NCBI RefSeq assembly: GCF_023278565.1 | Contig: NC_064677.1 | Location: forward strand, 930,001 to 994,000 | Length of the DNA stretch: 64,000 nucleotides | Direction: 5' to 3' | From: Colletotrichum lupini | Lineage: Eukaryota > Ascomycota > Sordariomycetes > Glomerellales > Glomerellaceae | Shown: in pieces, positions 1 through 10,275 of the stretch | Layout of the letters: each line of letters starts with the position of its first letter | Numbering within the stretch: the first letter of the stretch is position 1 | The notes under the pieces: model-generated | Told to the model about the DNA's origin: nothing | What the model saw: only the letters and a program-made list of their open reading frames with translations | The model's database searches: none | Made by a program: the position numbers and the translations under genes

Positions 1-520
1 CTATATGTGCAATTTTGCCCCGTCGTTGGAGGGTGCGCAGGTGAGATAGGTTGTAGAGGTACGTGTCGTCGGTGTAGTCCCAAATATGGTACTGCATCAG
101 CGCGATCTGGTTCTGGCCCATTCTTGTGAGGGCGAGATCGACGGCTGCCTCTGCTGTCTTGAGGGACCTGTCGCCTGTCTCAGCGGGACACCATTTTGTA
201 AAGGCCGTGATGGGGGGTAAAGTGTAGTTGTCGTTGTGGTTGTGGTGGCCGATGACGAGCTCTGCGGGGCCGTAGTGGTCTGCCATGTCGAAGCCATCGA
301 GGCCAGCTTGGATTCTGCCAAAGGATGTCAGTAAGCTTCCGTACAGTTGAATTTTAGGATGCATGTCGTACAAGGGCTTCATCGCGTCTGCTGCTGCCGC
401 GACGTTAATATCCTGGTCGTGCCCGCCGGCGAGTTGCCAGAGGCCGTTTAGGAGGCGGGGTATCTCGATTGACCCCGCGATGGTCGTCCGCTCGACTTTT
501 GGCGGCGATTTTGCAGTCAT
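1..520 (-). CDS. Aldo/keto reductase, 3' part cut by window edge
   Basis: NADPH-dependent oxidoreductase of the aldo/keto reductase (TIM-barrel) superfamily; substrate unknown. Start ATG at 520-518. Exon 1 is 520-372, a 57 bp GT-AG intron lies at 371-315, and exon 2 runs from 314 off the left edge. The spliced product reads through the barrel start (IPRLLNGLWQLAGGH) and the conserved segment GFDMADHYGPAE, which holds the catalytic Asp and Tyr of the family tetrad, then continues in frame to RGKIAHIG at the edge. About 154 residues are visible, so roughly half of a normal ~320-residue enzyme. The intron call is supported because it restores the uninterrupted AKR motif. It is transcribed in the same direction as the FAD monooxygenase upstream. 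Family call is firm; the specific reaction cannot be told. Confidence 0.85.
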   Translation of the reverse strand, partial: MTAKSPPKVERTTIAGSIEIPRLLNGLWQLAGGHDQDINVAAAADAMKPLYDMHPKIQLYGSLLTSFGRIQAGLDGFDMADHYGPAELVIGHHNHNDNYTLPPITAFTKWCPAETGDRSLKTAEAAVDLALTRMGQNQIALMQYHIWDYTDDTYLYNLSHLRTLQRRGKIAHI

Positions 521-826
521 TTTTCTTGATATTTCTGGAGCGTAGGCTTGCAAACTGACTCCCAAAACCAGAGTGTAGTGAGGTGAAAGGTTGACACGTT
601 TGAATCAGTCACAAGGTGAGGGGAAGTTGTTGCTTAACAATAAAGTCTGCCCAACTCTGGCCCCCAAGTGGCCTTCATATCACATCTCAAATTCACAACT
701 GTGAGTAAAGTTTCATCAATGATTCTATTGACAATATCGCATACAGCATCATCGCAAATCCCGGGATTTCTCATGTTCTAGGGATATTCTCCGTCGGTCA
801 GAAGCCGCAGAATTGAGCGCTGAGCC
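521..826. other. Intergenic: promoter side of the reductase and 3' side of the monooxygenase
   Basis: About 300 bp between the reductase start and the monooxygenase stop. It should contain the reductase promoter. I see no further gene, repeat or clear TATA box. Confidence 0.5.
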
Positions 827-2877
827 TCACTTCAAGTAGCTACGATTATATCTCTCCGGAAATTGTCCAATGATATCAGCTAGCACCTGAACGGCCGTGT
901 ATCTGGACTACAAATAACAAAGTCAGCCAAGATCATATCGCTAGTGTTTCTCCGTGAGTGAGGACTTACGCTGGTTCGGCACTGAGAAATGGCCATGCCG
1001 GCAAAGTAGAGATTCGAATCTGTTCAAACTCAAGTTAGCACCGTGATCTTTTCACACCAACACCAGAAAGAGAAGCAAAGATACTCACGGCCAGAAAACG
1101 TTGTAAGCCCAGGAACCTCGCCCTCCTCATCCACCCCAAAAGCACTCACATTCACCAACTTGCCCGCCGTCTCCTCGTCAACGAACCCACTCCTCTTCCA
1201 CCTGGCAGGCAAATCCACAACCTCATACCCAGTCGCCAGCACCACCCCATCCGCCTCGACAACCCTCTCGTTCCCCGTCTCCCTATCCCTCACCACGACA
1301 CCCTCCTCCACGAACCCAACAGCATCGCCCCTCGCAATCTGGATCCGCCCCCCAAACACGAGATCAAACGTCCCCGGCTGGTCAACGTAGAACGAGCTGC
1401 CTCGCTCCTCAAACACCTTGGTCATCAAACACGTATCCCGCTCAACAGCGTACCCCAGCCCCTCGAGCGCCAGACTCCTATCCTCCGCCCCCGCGATCGC
1501 CATCCCGATCGCCCCGCGCGCCATGTCACGCATCATCCCGACCGGCAGCGACTCCTGCAGGAAATCCGCCGTGTCGACAGGTATGTCGCCCTGGTACCGC
1601 ATCATGAGGATCGGCGCCACCGTCGCGAAGTCGAGGAGCACCGTCGGGCTGCGCTGGAGGATCGTAACGCTTTTGACGTCCGGGTCTGAAGCGAGGTTGC
1701 CTGCGACATCGTGCGCCGAGTTACCTACCCCGACTATGAGGACGCGTTTGCCTTTGTAGTCTGCCGGGTTGCGATACTCTGACGTATGCTGCACCGGTCC
1801 CGTGAAGAGTTCCCTGCCTTTCAGCTTCGGGACGCGGGGGTTATCGTTGCCGACGAGAAAGCCGTTGGCAAGGAGTAGATTCTTCGCCTTGAGCGTCATC
1901 TCCTCCCCCGTCTTCACGTCCCTGACCTCCACCGTCCAGACCTTCTCCTCTTCGCTCCAGGTGTTCTTCGTCACAGCGACCCCGCCGAAGAAAGGCAGCC
2001 CGAGCTCCTCAACCGCCGACGAAAAGTACCGCGTGAGATCCGTACCCTTGAGATATTTGGGATACCCCTCGGGCACCGGGAACCGCGGCAGCTGGATCAT
2101 GAAAGCGGGGTGGTGGAGCGTGACGTTCTCGTACCGCTTCGTCGACCAGTTCCCGCCCGCCTGAGGCTCGGCGTCGAAGACGGCTACGTTTGCGCCCGCG
2201 GCGTCGAGCTGGATTGCGTTGGCGATACCGGTGCAGCTTCCGCCTACGACGACGGCGTCCAGGATTGCGTTGCCGTCGAGGCGGGGGAGACCTTGTGCGT
2301 GGGGGTTGCCGCGCTGAGAGGGCTCGATTAGTGATGGGCTTGTTCGGGGGAGAGTGCCAAAGGGTTTCTCGTCGAGTTCGACTACGGCTGTTGTCAGGAC
2401 GCAGATCTGCCAGCCTTTGTTATCCGGCCCGGGGATGAGTTTGGCGAGGCCGATGCACTTTGACGCCGGCGCCTCGGTACGGAAACTGAACGGCACGTCT
2501 AGCGTCGCGAACACGGGGCCCAGACGCGCCCATACGGCGTCCATATCCATGTCCTTGTCCTTGTCACTCGAGAAGGCCAAGGGCCGACGTGTTTTGGATA
2601 GAGTCTTCCACGCTGCAACGACATCGTCCCGTGTATGGATCGTTCGCTTGTCAAAGGTGAGAGTCAAGTGGTCTCTCCAGAAGCACTTTTCGGCAAAGAG
2701 GTTTCCAAAGGCGTCCCAATCGCCTTCGCGGATGGCGGAGGAGAAGATGTTGAGGAAGGAAGCTGCTTCCTTTGCAGCGTTGATGTTTTCTTCGCCGTCG
2801 AGGGGAGGGACTGCGGGGATGTGGGAGGGAAGGGTGCGGACTGGGACGCGGGTTCGCTGCTTTGTCTTTGTCGTCAT
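827..2877 (-). CDS. FAD-dependent monooxygenase (FMO-like) with N-terminal NTF2-like region
   Basis: Flavin-containing monooxygenase type protein that would use FAD and NADPH to oxygenate an unknown substrate. Three exons: 2877-1089, 1019-970 and 907-827, with introns of 69 and 62 bp; the joined frame gives 639 residues ending in the FMO-typical FAGMAISQCRTSSRYTAVQ segment before the stop. Visible motifs: a degenerate FAD dinucleotide fold (VVVGGSCTG, about residues 209-217), an FMO-type HTSEYRNPADYKG (364-376), an NADPH Rossmann motif (VLIVGVGNSAHD, 379-390) and LATGYE near residue 560. The first ~170 residues resemble the SnoaL/NTF2-like extension found on fungal members (FLNIFSSAIREGDWDAF). 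A TATA-like ATAAAAGG lies about 130 bp upstream (3005-3012 on the minus strand). Not a Baeyer-Villiger enzyme as far as I can see. The family is sure, the substrate is not. Confidence 0.9.
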
Positions 2878-4770
2878 TGTCGCTAATGGGACTCTGGAAG
2901 TCTGAAACTGTGTAAGTTTGTATGGTGAGTAGGAAAGCTTTCAACCGTGGTTGAGTTTCGTGTAAGTCTGTCCTCGGAATCTTCAAGAGCGGGAGACGGC
3001 AGCCCCTTTTATCGTTTCCTAGCAAGAAACGTAGTCTGGTCCAAGGGACTACTATGCCCTTGCAGTTTTCATACCGTCCAAAGCTACCGGCAGTGAGACT
3101 TCCATGATGAGGAAACGAGGGGGGTTGTGTTCGTCAGATTGGAAAACGAACAAAGCCACGAGCGTTTGGTGGCTTTCTCTCACCCGTCGATCCCCTCTGT
3201 ACGGAAATATCGGAGGTATCACAAGAATCTTACACGCAGCGGCCCTGCAAGCTATTAGCGTGGCGGGGAAATGGGGTTGGTGGTTCGAAGCTCCTACGGG
3301 TTGCCCGATTCGGAAATGGGGACGTATCATGTTTGAATTTGGTATGTGTGGGTGCCCTTTTCAAGGTAGGGTGTGTAAGAGATGACTGCCGCTGGTATAG
3401 TCTAGGTGAATGAACGTCAAGAGCTCATCGTCCATGCCCGTAAAATGACTTTCAGAAGGAACTTCGTGAGGGACCGTCTTGGAATACGAGTGCGGGTTAG
3501 TGCAAGCGGAGGAAGAGTAACACTGCAGAGGGGCCGATCCGGAGATACCCACACGCGCCGCTTCTCCGCCCGGCCGCCGGTGCCCCCGCCCGCATTTCTC
3601 AGTGCCATTGAGCCAATCGCCTCCGACACCTTTCCTTGGCTCGTATTCCTCCCGGGCCTATGGCGCCGGGCCGGATTATCAATGTCCATCCTGATGCCAA
3701 CAGCTCTAAGCGTTACTGTTCACGCAATACATGTTGTCTGACAAAGGTTACGTGGAAGTATCCAGGGACCAACATAGGTACCTTACTTTAGCATGAACTT
3801 TGTCATCAACCAGTGCTTCATTGGATAGCGGGATTATTTCTGGAGTAGGTGCAGTTAACACGCTGCTCGGATACTATCTGGCCTCTAGATGATGGCTTTC
3901 CCCTTGTCCCATACGGACTTAAGATGGAGGGACCCATTCAAGAGAAGAAGACGAGTAAGGGATTACGAAACAAGTAAAAAAACATCCACCTTGCGATTGC
4001 TGATGATATCAGTAGTAGTGGATGGCTACTTGTTCAGAATGCATACAATCCATTGTTTCCACGCGAGGTATGGCACCTCTACCAGTCAGGTGTTTACGTG
4101 ATGTAAGGTACCTTAGTTCAAGATAAATTAATGAAGCTTCAGTGACTGAAATCGAGGGCGATCATGATTGTCCACCTTGAAGTACTGCGTAAAGGTACAT
4201 CACCTTGCGAACTTGAAGTCCAATGACGCCATTGTAACCCAAATTGCGCAGAGTCATTATCGTGGCTTAGCTAATCATATTACCCGCCTACTGCGGCACA
4301 GTGACCTGCTCGAAATGGCCAAGCTCTGCCCCGTGCCCCCTCACTGGGCCCCATGGCAACGGATCCAACGCTGTGCGATAAGCACCTCTTCTGCCTGCTT
4401 AGGTAAGAAATCGCGGGCGATAAGACAAAAACCCCAGACATGTCGGCCCGTATCGGCGTAGGCTCATTCGCCGGAGCCAATCGAAGCTTCCGGCGGGTCG
4501 CAGATCCGCTCGGTTCCAGCTGCCCCGTGCCTCTCGTTCCTGCGCCTGCCGTGTTGTGCCTGTGACCGACTCGGACGGGAAGCTCCAGCTGAGGTGTCTT
4601 CAACGGCCAACCTCTACGATTCCCACTCCGCCTCTTTCTACCTTGTCACCTTGACTGTCTGACCTTGATTCTTCTACTCTCTACAACATCAACCACGCAC
4701 CTATCCTCCACAGCATCGCGCAACCTCACCCATTCCAATCCTCAGGCAGCGTGCATCGCATTGAGGGTCA
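2878..4770. other. Intergenic, 1.9 kb between divergent genes
   Basis: The monooxygenase and the aminopeptidase are divergently transcribed from this stretch, so it holds both promoters. A CCAAT box sits at 4477-4481, followed by pyrimidine-rich sequence leading to the aminopeptidase start. Short open frames here look random: no domain, no conserved start context. Nothing else is supported. Confidence 0.4.
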
Positions 4771-6564
4771 ATGAACCGCTTCCTTATCACCAACTCAAAC
4801 GCCACCGTTCAAGCAACACATCCTCTCCACGCTTCGCCCGCCATGACCAAGCAGACCCCCGACTACCTTCGCTCCCGCGTCTCTTCCCTCTCTCTCCGCC
4901 TCCAAGCAATGGAGCACGCCGAAGCTCTCTCGCGCTCTCAATCTCCCGCGCCCTCCATGTCCGCCTCCACTACCACCACCCTCGCCCCCGGCCCGGCTTC
5001 GAAGCACTTCCTCCTCGCCGACATGAACGGTCGCCCAGCCTCCCAGAACCCCGTCTGCGAGTCCTGCTGGAACACCCTCCGCTACAGCGAGGTCCGCCAA
5101 ACCGTTCGCGCCGCCAACCCGGCCGCCTGCAAGCTCTGCGCCGTTGCCGCCAGTAAACCAGAGGCCTATACCCAGCCCTTTGTCGACTTCCTGTCCGAGA
5201 ACCCCACAATCTTCCACGCCGTCTCCTACTTCAAGGACAAGCTCGCTGCTGCAGGATTTACTGAGCTTCCCGCCCGCGAAAGCTGGGCCTCCAAGGTCCA
5301 GCCCGGAGGCAAATACTGGACCACCCGCAATGGTTCTGCCCTTATCGCCTTCTCCGTCGGCGAGTCCTACAAGCCCGGCAACGGCGTCGCCATGATCGCC
5401 GGCCACATTGACGCCCTCACCGCCAAGCTCAAGCCTGTCAGCTCCAAGCCCACCCGTGCCGGGTATCACCAGCTCGGCGTCGCCCCTTACGCCGGCGCTC
5501 TCAACCAGACCTGGTGGGACCGCGACCTCTCCATCGGTGGCCGTGTTATCGTCCGCGATCCCGAGGCCAACAAGACGTCTACCAAGCTCGTCCGCCTCGA
5601 CTGGCCCATCGCCCGCATCCCCACCCTCGCACCCCACTTCGGCGTCGGCATGATGGGCCAAAACAACCCGGAGACCCAGGCCGTCCCCATCATCGGCCTC
5701 GACTCTTCCGACCCGGACGCTGCCTCCGCCACCCCCGTCGAACCCCTCGGCCCCAAGGGCGCCTTCGTCAACACCCAGCCCCCCAAGCTCGTCAAGCTCG
5801 TCTCCAAGGAGCTTGGCCTCGCCTCCCCTACCGAAATCGTAAACTGGGAACTCGAGCTCTACGACTCCCAGCCCGCGCAGACGGGTGGCCTCGATCGCGA
5901 ATTTATCTTTGGCGGCCGCATCGACGACAAGGTTTGCTCCTGGGCCGCCCTCACCGGTCTCCTCGCGGCCGACTCGGACCCTAAGGATGGCATAATCAAG
6001 CTCGTGGCTCTCTTTGACGACGAGGAAATCGGATCCCTCCTCCGCCAGGGCGCCCGAGGCAACTTCCTCCCTCTCACAATCGAGCGCGCTGTTGAGGCCC
6101 TGAGCGAACACGCCGACGTTGCTTTTGGATCAAATGTTATCGGCCAGACCTTTGCCTCCTCCTTCCTCTTGTCCGCGGACGTGACCCACGCAGGAAACCC
6201 CAACTTCCTGGGCCTGTACCTGGACGAGCACATCCCCAAGCTCAACGTTGGTATCGCCATCTGCGGCGACAGCAACGGCCACATGACCACCGACGCCGTC
6301 TCCACGGCCATCCTCCAGCGTGTTGGCGAGCTGAGCGGGTCCGCGACGCAGACGTTCCAGATCCGCAACGATACCCGCAGCGGCGGCACTGTTGGACCCA
6401 TGCTCAGCTCCGCCATGGGTGTAAGGGCTGCCGATGCGGGATTGCCGCAGTTGAGTATGCACTCCATCCGCGCCACGACCGGTGCGTTGGACCCTGGTTT
6501 GGGCGTCAAGTTCTTCAAGGGGTTCTTGGATCTCTTTGAAAAGGTTGATGCGGAGTGGCAGTAG
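4771..6564 (+). CDS. M18 family vacuolar-type aminopeptidase (Ape1/Lap4-like)
   Basis: Zinc metallo-aminopeptidase of peptidase family M18, related to yeast vacuolar aminopeptidase I; removes N-terminal residues from peptides, in yeast inside the vacuole after delivery by the Cvt/autophagy route. Single exon, 597 residues. Metal and catalytic signatures in order: AGHIDALTAKLKP (His212), GGRIDDKVCSW (Asp385), LFDDEEIGS (Glu418/Glu419), SADVTHAGNPNF (Asp470, His473) and LSMHSIRATTGALDPG (His564). The C-terminal FFKGFLDLFEKVDAEW is the usual family end. The start chosen is the first ATG; Met25 at 4843 (MTKQTPDYLRSRVSSLSLRL) is an equally good start and opens an amphipathic helix that could serve as a propeptide. 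Odd: two CxxC pairs (Cys96/Cys99 and Cys120/Cys123) lie just before the conserved core. Yeast Ape1 has 514 residues, so the N-terminus is extended. Confidence 0.92.
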   Translation: MNRFLITNSNATVQATHPLHASPAMTKQTPDYLRSRVSSLSLRLQAMEHAEALSRSQSPAPSMSASTTTTLAPGPASKHFLLADMNGRPASQNPVCESCWNTLRYSEVRQTVRAANPAACKLCAVAASKPEAYTQPFVDFLSENPTIFHAVSYFKDKLAAAGFTELPARESWASKVQPGGKYWTTRNGSALIAFSVGESYKPGNGVAMIAGHIDALTAKLKPVSSKPTRAGYHQLGVAPYAGALNQTWWDRDLSIGGRVIVRDPEANKTSTKLVRLDWPIARIPTLAPHFGVGMMGQNNPETQAVPIIGLDSSDPDAASATPVEPLGPKGAFVNTQPPKLVKLVSKELGLASPTEIVNWELELYDSQPAQTGGLDREFIFGGRIDDKVCSWAALTGLLAADSDPKDGIIKLVALFDDEEIGSLLRQGARGNFLPLTIERAVEALSEHADVAFGSNVIGQTFASSFLLSADVTHAGNPNFLGLYLDEHIPKLNVGIAICGDSNGHMTTDAVSTAILQRVGELSGSATQTFQIRNDTRSGGTVGPMLSSAMGVRAADAGLPQLSMHSIRATTGALDPGLGVKFFKGFLDLFEKVDAEWQ

Positions 6565-6918
6565 TTGTTTCGTGATTATACCAAGATGGGACGGAGTAGA
6601 GGTGAACGTATATAAGTACTCTAGATATTTGTTAGGCGGGGGGGGTATCAGTGGGTTGTTCAAGCGTGGCGTACTGCGTGGGCGTCACCGTAGAGGAGCA
6701 CGAAGTTACGATTGCTTGTAGATTTATACAATATGTACCAGCACAAATTAGACGCATCATTTTGGATACGTTCCGAGTCAATATTCACGCAGCCATTTCT
6801 GAAAGACTATTCCTGTTCCTCCTGTTATCCTGACAAGAATGCTAATGCGAATTAATCATGCTCCAAAATCTACTCATTAGTCGTAAGCAGACCCTACGCC
6901 GAGACCCTATACCAACTC
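6565..6918. other. Intergenic between convergent genes
   Basis: 3' flanks of the aminopeptidase and of the phosphate transporter, which converge here. It becomes AT-richer than the genes and contains no supported coding sequence. Confidence 0.5.
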
Positions 6919-9900
6919 CTAATTATGATGGATCGACCGTCCCCCACGATCGCGCACAAGACTGTTCACCTGCCGAATCTCCATTGAATCCGCCTCCGAC
7001 CCGCCCGACCGGATCCCCTCCTCGTCATCGTCAGAAGCAGACCCTTCGTCGTCGTCATCGCTCGCCATCCCGCCCGCCTCTTCGAGCTGCTCCGTCTCCG
7101 CGTCGACGGGCTTCCTCCTCTTTTCGAAATCCTGCCTGTGCGCCTCGGCAATGATCTTGGAGAAGCTGCGCTGGATGGGCGCGATGCCGGACATGACTCT
7201 CTGTCTTAGCGTGCCGGATTCCTCGGCGCGGGGGTCGGATGATGCCGCCGGTCTGGCGGTTGTGGTAGCTGATGTGGTCGTAGCGCCGCCGCCGGTAGAA
7301 GCAGCGGGCGCTACTGCGGCCTCGCTGGTCGTTTCCTCTGGTACCTTGCCATCTTTACCAGCGTCACTTTCAATCGAAGACCGGGGCGCGACGAGGGGTT
7401 CGATGCGATAGGGGAGGGGAACGTCGCGGGAGGCTTTATATTGCGCGACGTTTGCGCAGTGTTCGTTTTCGACGCGGAAGAGGGTCCACATGCCGCGGCG
7501 GGAGACCTCGGCCATGGCGACGAGGAAGGAGACGATGGTGGAGTGTTGCGTGTCGTGGGTGAAGATTGCGTAAAAGATCCAGGCGAAGCGGAGGATGGGG
7601 TCGATGACCATGATGAAGTAGTAGGGCCAGCGTTTCTTGAGGGCCGTGATGTCGCGGAGGAGCCAGTGCCGGGATTGGGGTTGGAGAAGGGAGAAGTCCA
7701 TGAAGAGGTCCCAGATTGCTGGGCTTTGGTTAGTATACGTACGACCGGCGATGGCATGAGGAAGAGGAGGGCTTACATGTGTAGATTGCGTTGATGGAGG
7801 AAAAGGTTATGAACATGGCGAGGTGGCCGTGGGTGTTGTTGATGCGGTACATGGAGAGGGAGACGGCGGCCATGATGGACATTGTGTATTTGCCGCCGTT
7901 GACGAGGTGAGGGAAGATGTTCCTCGTGTCCTTGTAACGACGCAGACATTGTAGGAAACGCCAGATCGGAGGCAGGGCGCCTAGGAAGCCGAGCAGCCGG
8001 GAGTGGCTGGAGTTGCACTGGGCTGGGTTCTCCCAGGCGTTGGCATATATACAGAAGAACAGCTCAACGTTCTGATAAATGGTCAGTCGAGAATATCAAG
8101 GGGGGGCCAGATGGATGAGAACTTACACACATGGCGTATGTCAAGGAACAGTAGATATCGCCGAGGAAGAAGTCTCGGAACTCGACTGGGTACAAACCAG
8201 CCAGCAACAGGCGCCACTGCATGTATCATTAGATTATATCTGTAGCAGAGAGAGGAGGTGGACAACTTACATGAGCGTACGCGAACCACCTTCGACTCCT
8301 TGCCATGAAAATGGGCGCGGGGAGGAAGATGATGAGGACGGAAATAGCAATCAGGACCACGGGATAGTATTCATACACCTCGTTCGTGCCGTACTCGCTA
8401 AAGTTGAGCCATATGAATACTCCAAAGATGAAAGTGAACAAGCTAGGGAACTCGGCGAGCTGCCGCCAGTCGAGATTGTGCCGGGTATCGAATTCGAAGA
8501 TGAAGGGGTAGTTGATCTTGTTCCGCGTCCAGATGGCACAGTTGAGACAAAACATGCAGAACAGGAGCAGCATCAAAAAGTACCCTCCGTAGATCTGCAA
8601 GAGGTAGCTGGTGCGTGACCGTACCTCGGGATCCTTGTCAAAGAGCAGCTGGCCACCAAAGACGGCGCCCTGGATGGCGAAAACCAGTCCAGTACCAAGG
8701 AGGATTCCGCAGCGGAATGCACTCCCAGATTCGTCTCCCGGTCTGCGGCTCAGACTTCGCAACTTGCCGGCCGCGAGTTTGTGGTTGCCACGCTCAAAGT
8801 ACCGAGCATACAGGTCTTCCACCGCCTTAATATGGCCGTCCACAGCGTCACTGTTGACGAACCAAGACTTGCTGACTTTTTCGTTCATGTAGCGGTACTG
8901 GGGCCGGGCGTTGACAGCCTTGTCGTACTTTTTGTTCAGTTTGCGGAACGCAGTCCGATTCAGGAGAGCATAGGACTTGAGCAGTTCGAGCCCGCGGTAG
9001 AATTCCTGCAGAGCGAGCTTGAGCTTGCGTTTGGCGGTTCGGTACGGGACGTCATGTTCGTGGGGTCGTCGGATGTAGTCCCGTCCTGCGTCGCCGCCTT
9101 TCGGGCGCATGACTGGGGTCTGGGCCATTTTCGATAGTGCTTTGGAGTTTGGCCCCGGGCGGAAGATCTTGGACTTTACAGGATCGATCCAGCCGAGGGG
9201 GCCCTTTTGGGGACCGTCCGAGACGCCGTGTCCGCCGTTTAGGAAGTCGATCTCTGCCTGTTGCTTCTGGACATGCAGCTCTTGGGTCCGCCGGTTTCTC
9301 ATCTCGTGCAGTTGGTCCTTGAGCAGACTCAGCCGTTCTCCGGCCTGGTCCTCCTTCAACTTGTAGAATGCCTCCACCTTTTCCAGCTCAGAGTCCAAAA
9401 AGTCAAAGAATTCCTTCTCCTTCTGCCGGACTAGGTCGATAGCCAGCCCTTGAAGCCCGTACTCTGGGTTCGTTCCTGATCGGTTCAGAGGTGACGCGTT
9501 CGAGAACAGGCGCCTGAGACCACCCCTCGGCGACGCATTATATGCAGATCCAATTGTCGCAGAGTGGGGGAGCCGTAGCGATGAAGGCGTGTTCTCGTGT
9601 TCGGTCGGGGGCGGGCCAGAAGAGCGAGGGGCATCGGCAATCATGGAGGCGCTTCTCTGCAAAGCCTGGCGGGTGGGCTGGTCGTCCTGGGCAGAAGCGG
9701 GCTGCGGGCTGGCATCACTCTGGTGCGACGGCACGCGCATTGCCGGCCCGGGCAGCTCAAAAGTCGCCTTGCGGTCCAAGGGGGCTCCAGTGTCATGATT
9801 CGGAGGCGTATGGACAAAGCTCCCGTATTGTAAATCGGTCGAACCGTTGTTTAACCCCTGACGTTCGTGGCTGGTGGAAACGGGAATCGCTCGTGCTGGT

Positions 9901-10275
9901 GTTGCGGGCTTTTGCCGTGCTGAGCCAACTGGAGCCGGGCTGTGGCGGAGCGACGTCCGCTCGTCGGGATTTCCGCCCCTCGAGTGTCCATGTTTCTGAG
10001 TATTGAATGGCGAATGGCTGTGGAAGAAGTTGGCGGCGATGCGGTTTTCACTCTTGCTGGCATTGTTTTGGGGGCTGCCGTTGGCGCGATTGATGGCGCG
10101 GGAGACGGCCTTGACGTACTTCTTGCCGGCCTTGTAGTTGAGGTACTTGATGCGCCATTCTATTTGAGATAATTGTCAGTAAGAGTAGAAGAATAGCCGA
10201 GAAGCCATTCGCAGAGAGACAAGGGCGGCGCGCACCTGGTACGAGGTCCTGCTCGAGCTCCTTTGCGAACTTCAT
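6919..10275 (-). CDS. SYG1: SPX-EXS phosphate transporter (SYG1/XPR1 family)
   Basis: Membrane protein of the SYG1/XPR1 family; relatives export phosphate and sense inositol pyrophosphates through the SPX domain. Five exons: 10275-10236, 10159-8271, 8216-8127, 8071-7777 and 7718-6919, with introns of 76, 54, 55 and 58 bp; 1037 residues. The SPX domain starts at Met1 (MKFAKELEQDLVPEWRIKYL) and ends with the inositol-phosphate-binding lysine motif KLNKKYDK (420-427). A long Ser/Pro-rich, probably disordered insert separates its halves, as is common in fungal members. Several membrane helices follow from about residue 498, then the EXS domain (for example WRLLLAGLYPVEFRDFFLGD at 644-663 and SIWDLFMDFSLL in the last exon). 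The C-terminal tail is acidic (ASDDDDEGSASDDDEEG). Every intron is confirmed by restoring conserved sequence. Direction of transport is inferred from the family. Confidence 0.93.

Noticed and set aside
4795..6111. Open frame of 438 codons on the minus strand
   Set aside because: It lies entirely antisense to the M18 aminopeptidase and is a by-product of that gene's C-rich third positions; Gly/Glu/Asp-rich with no motif.
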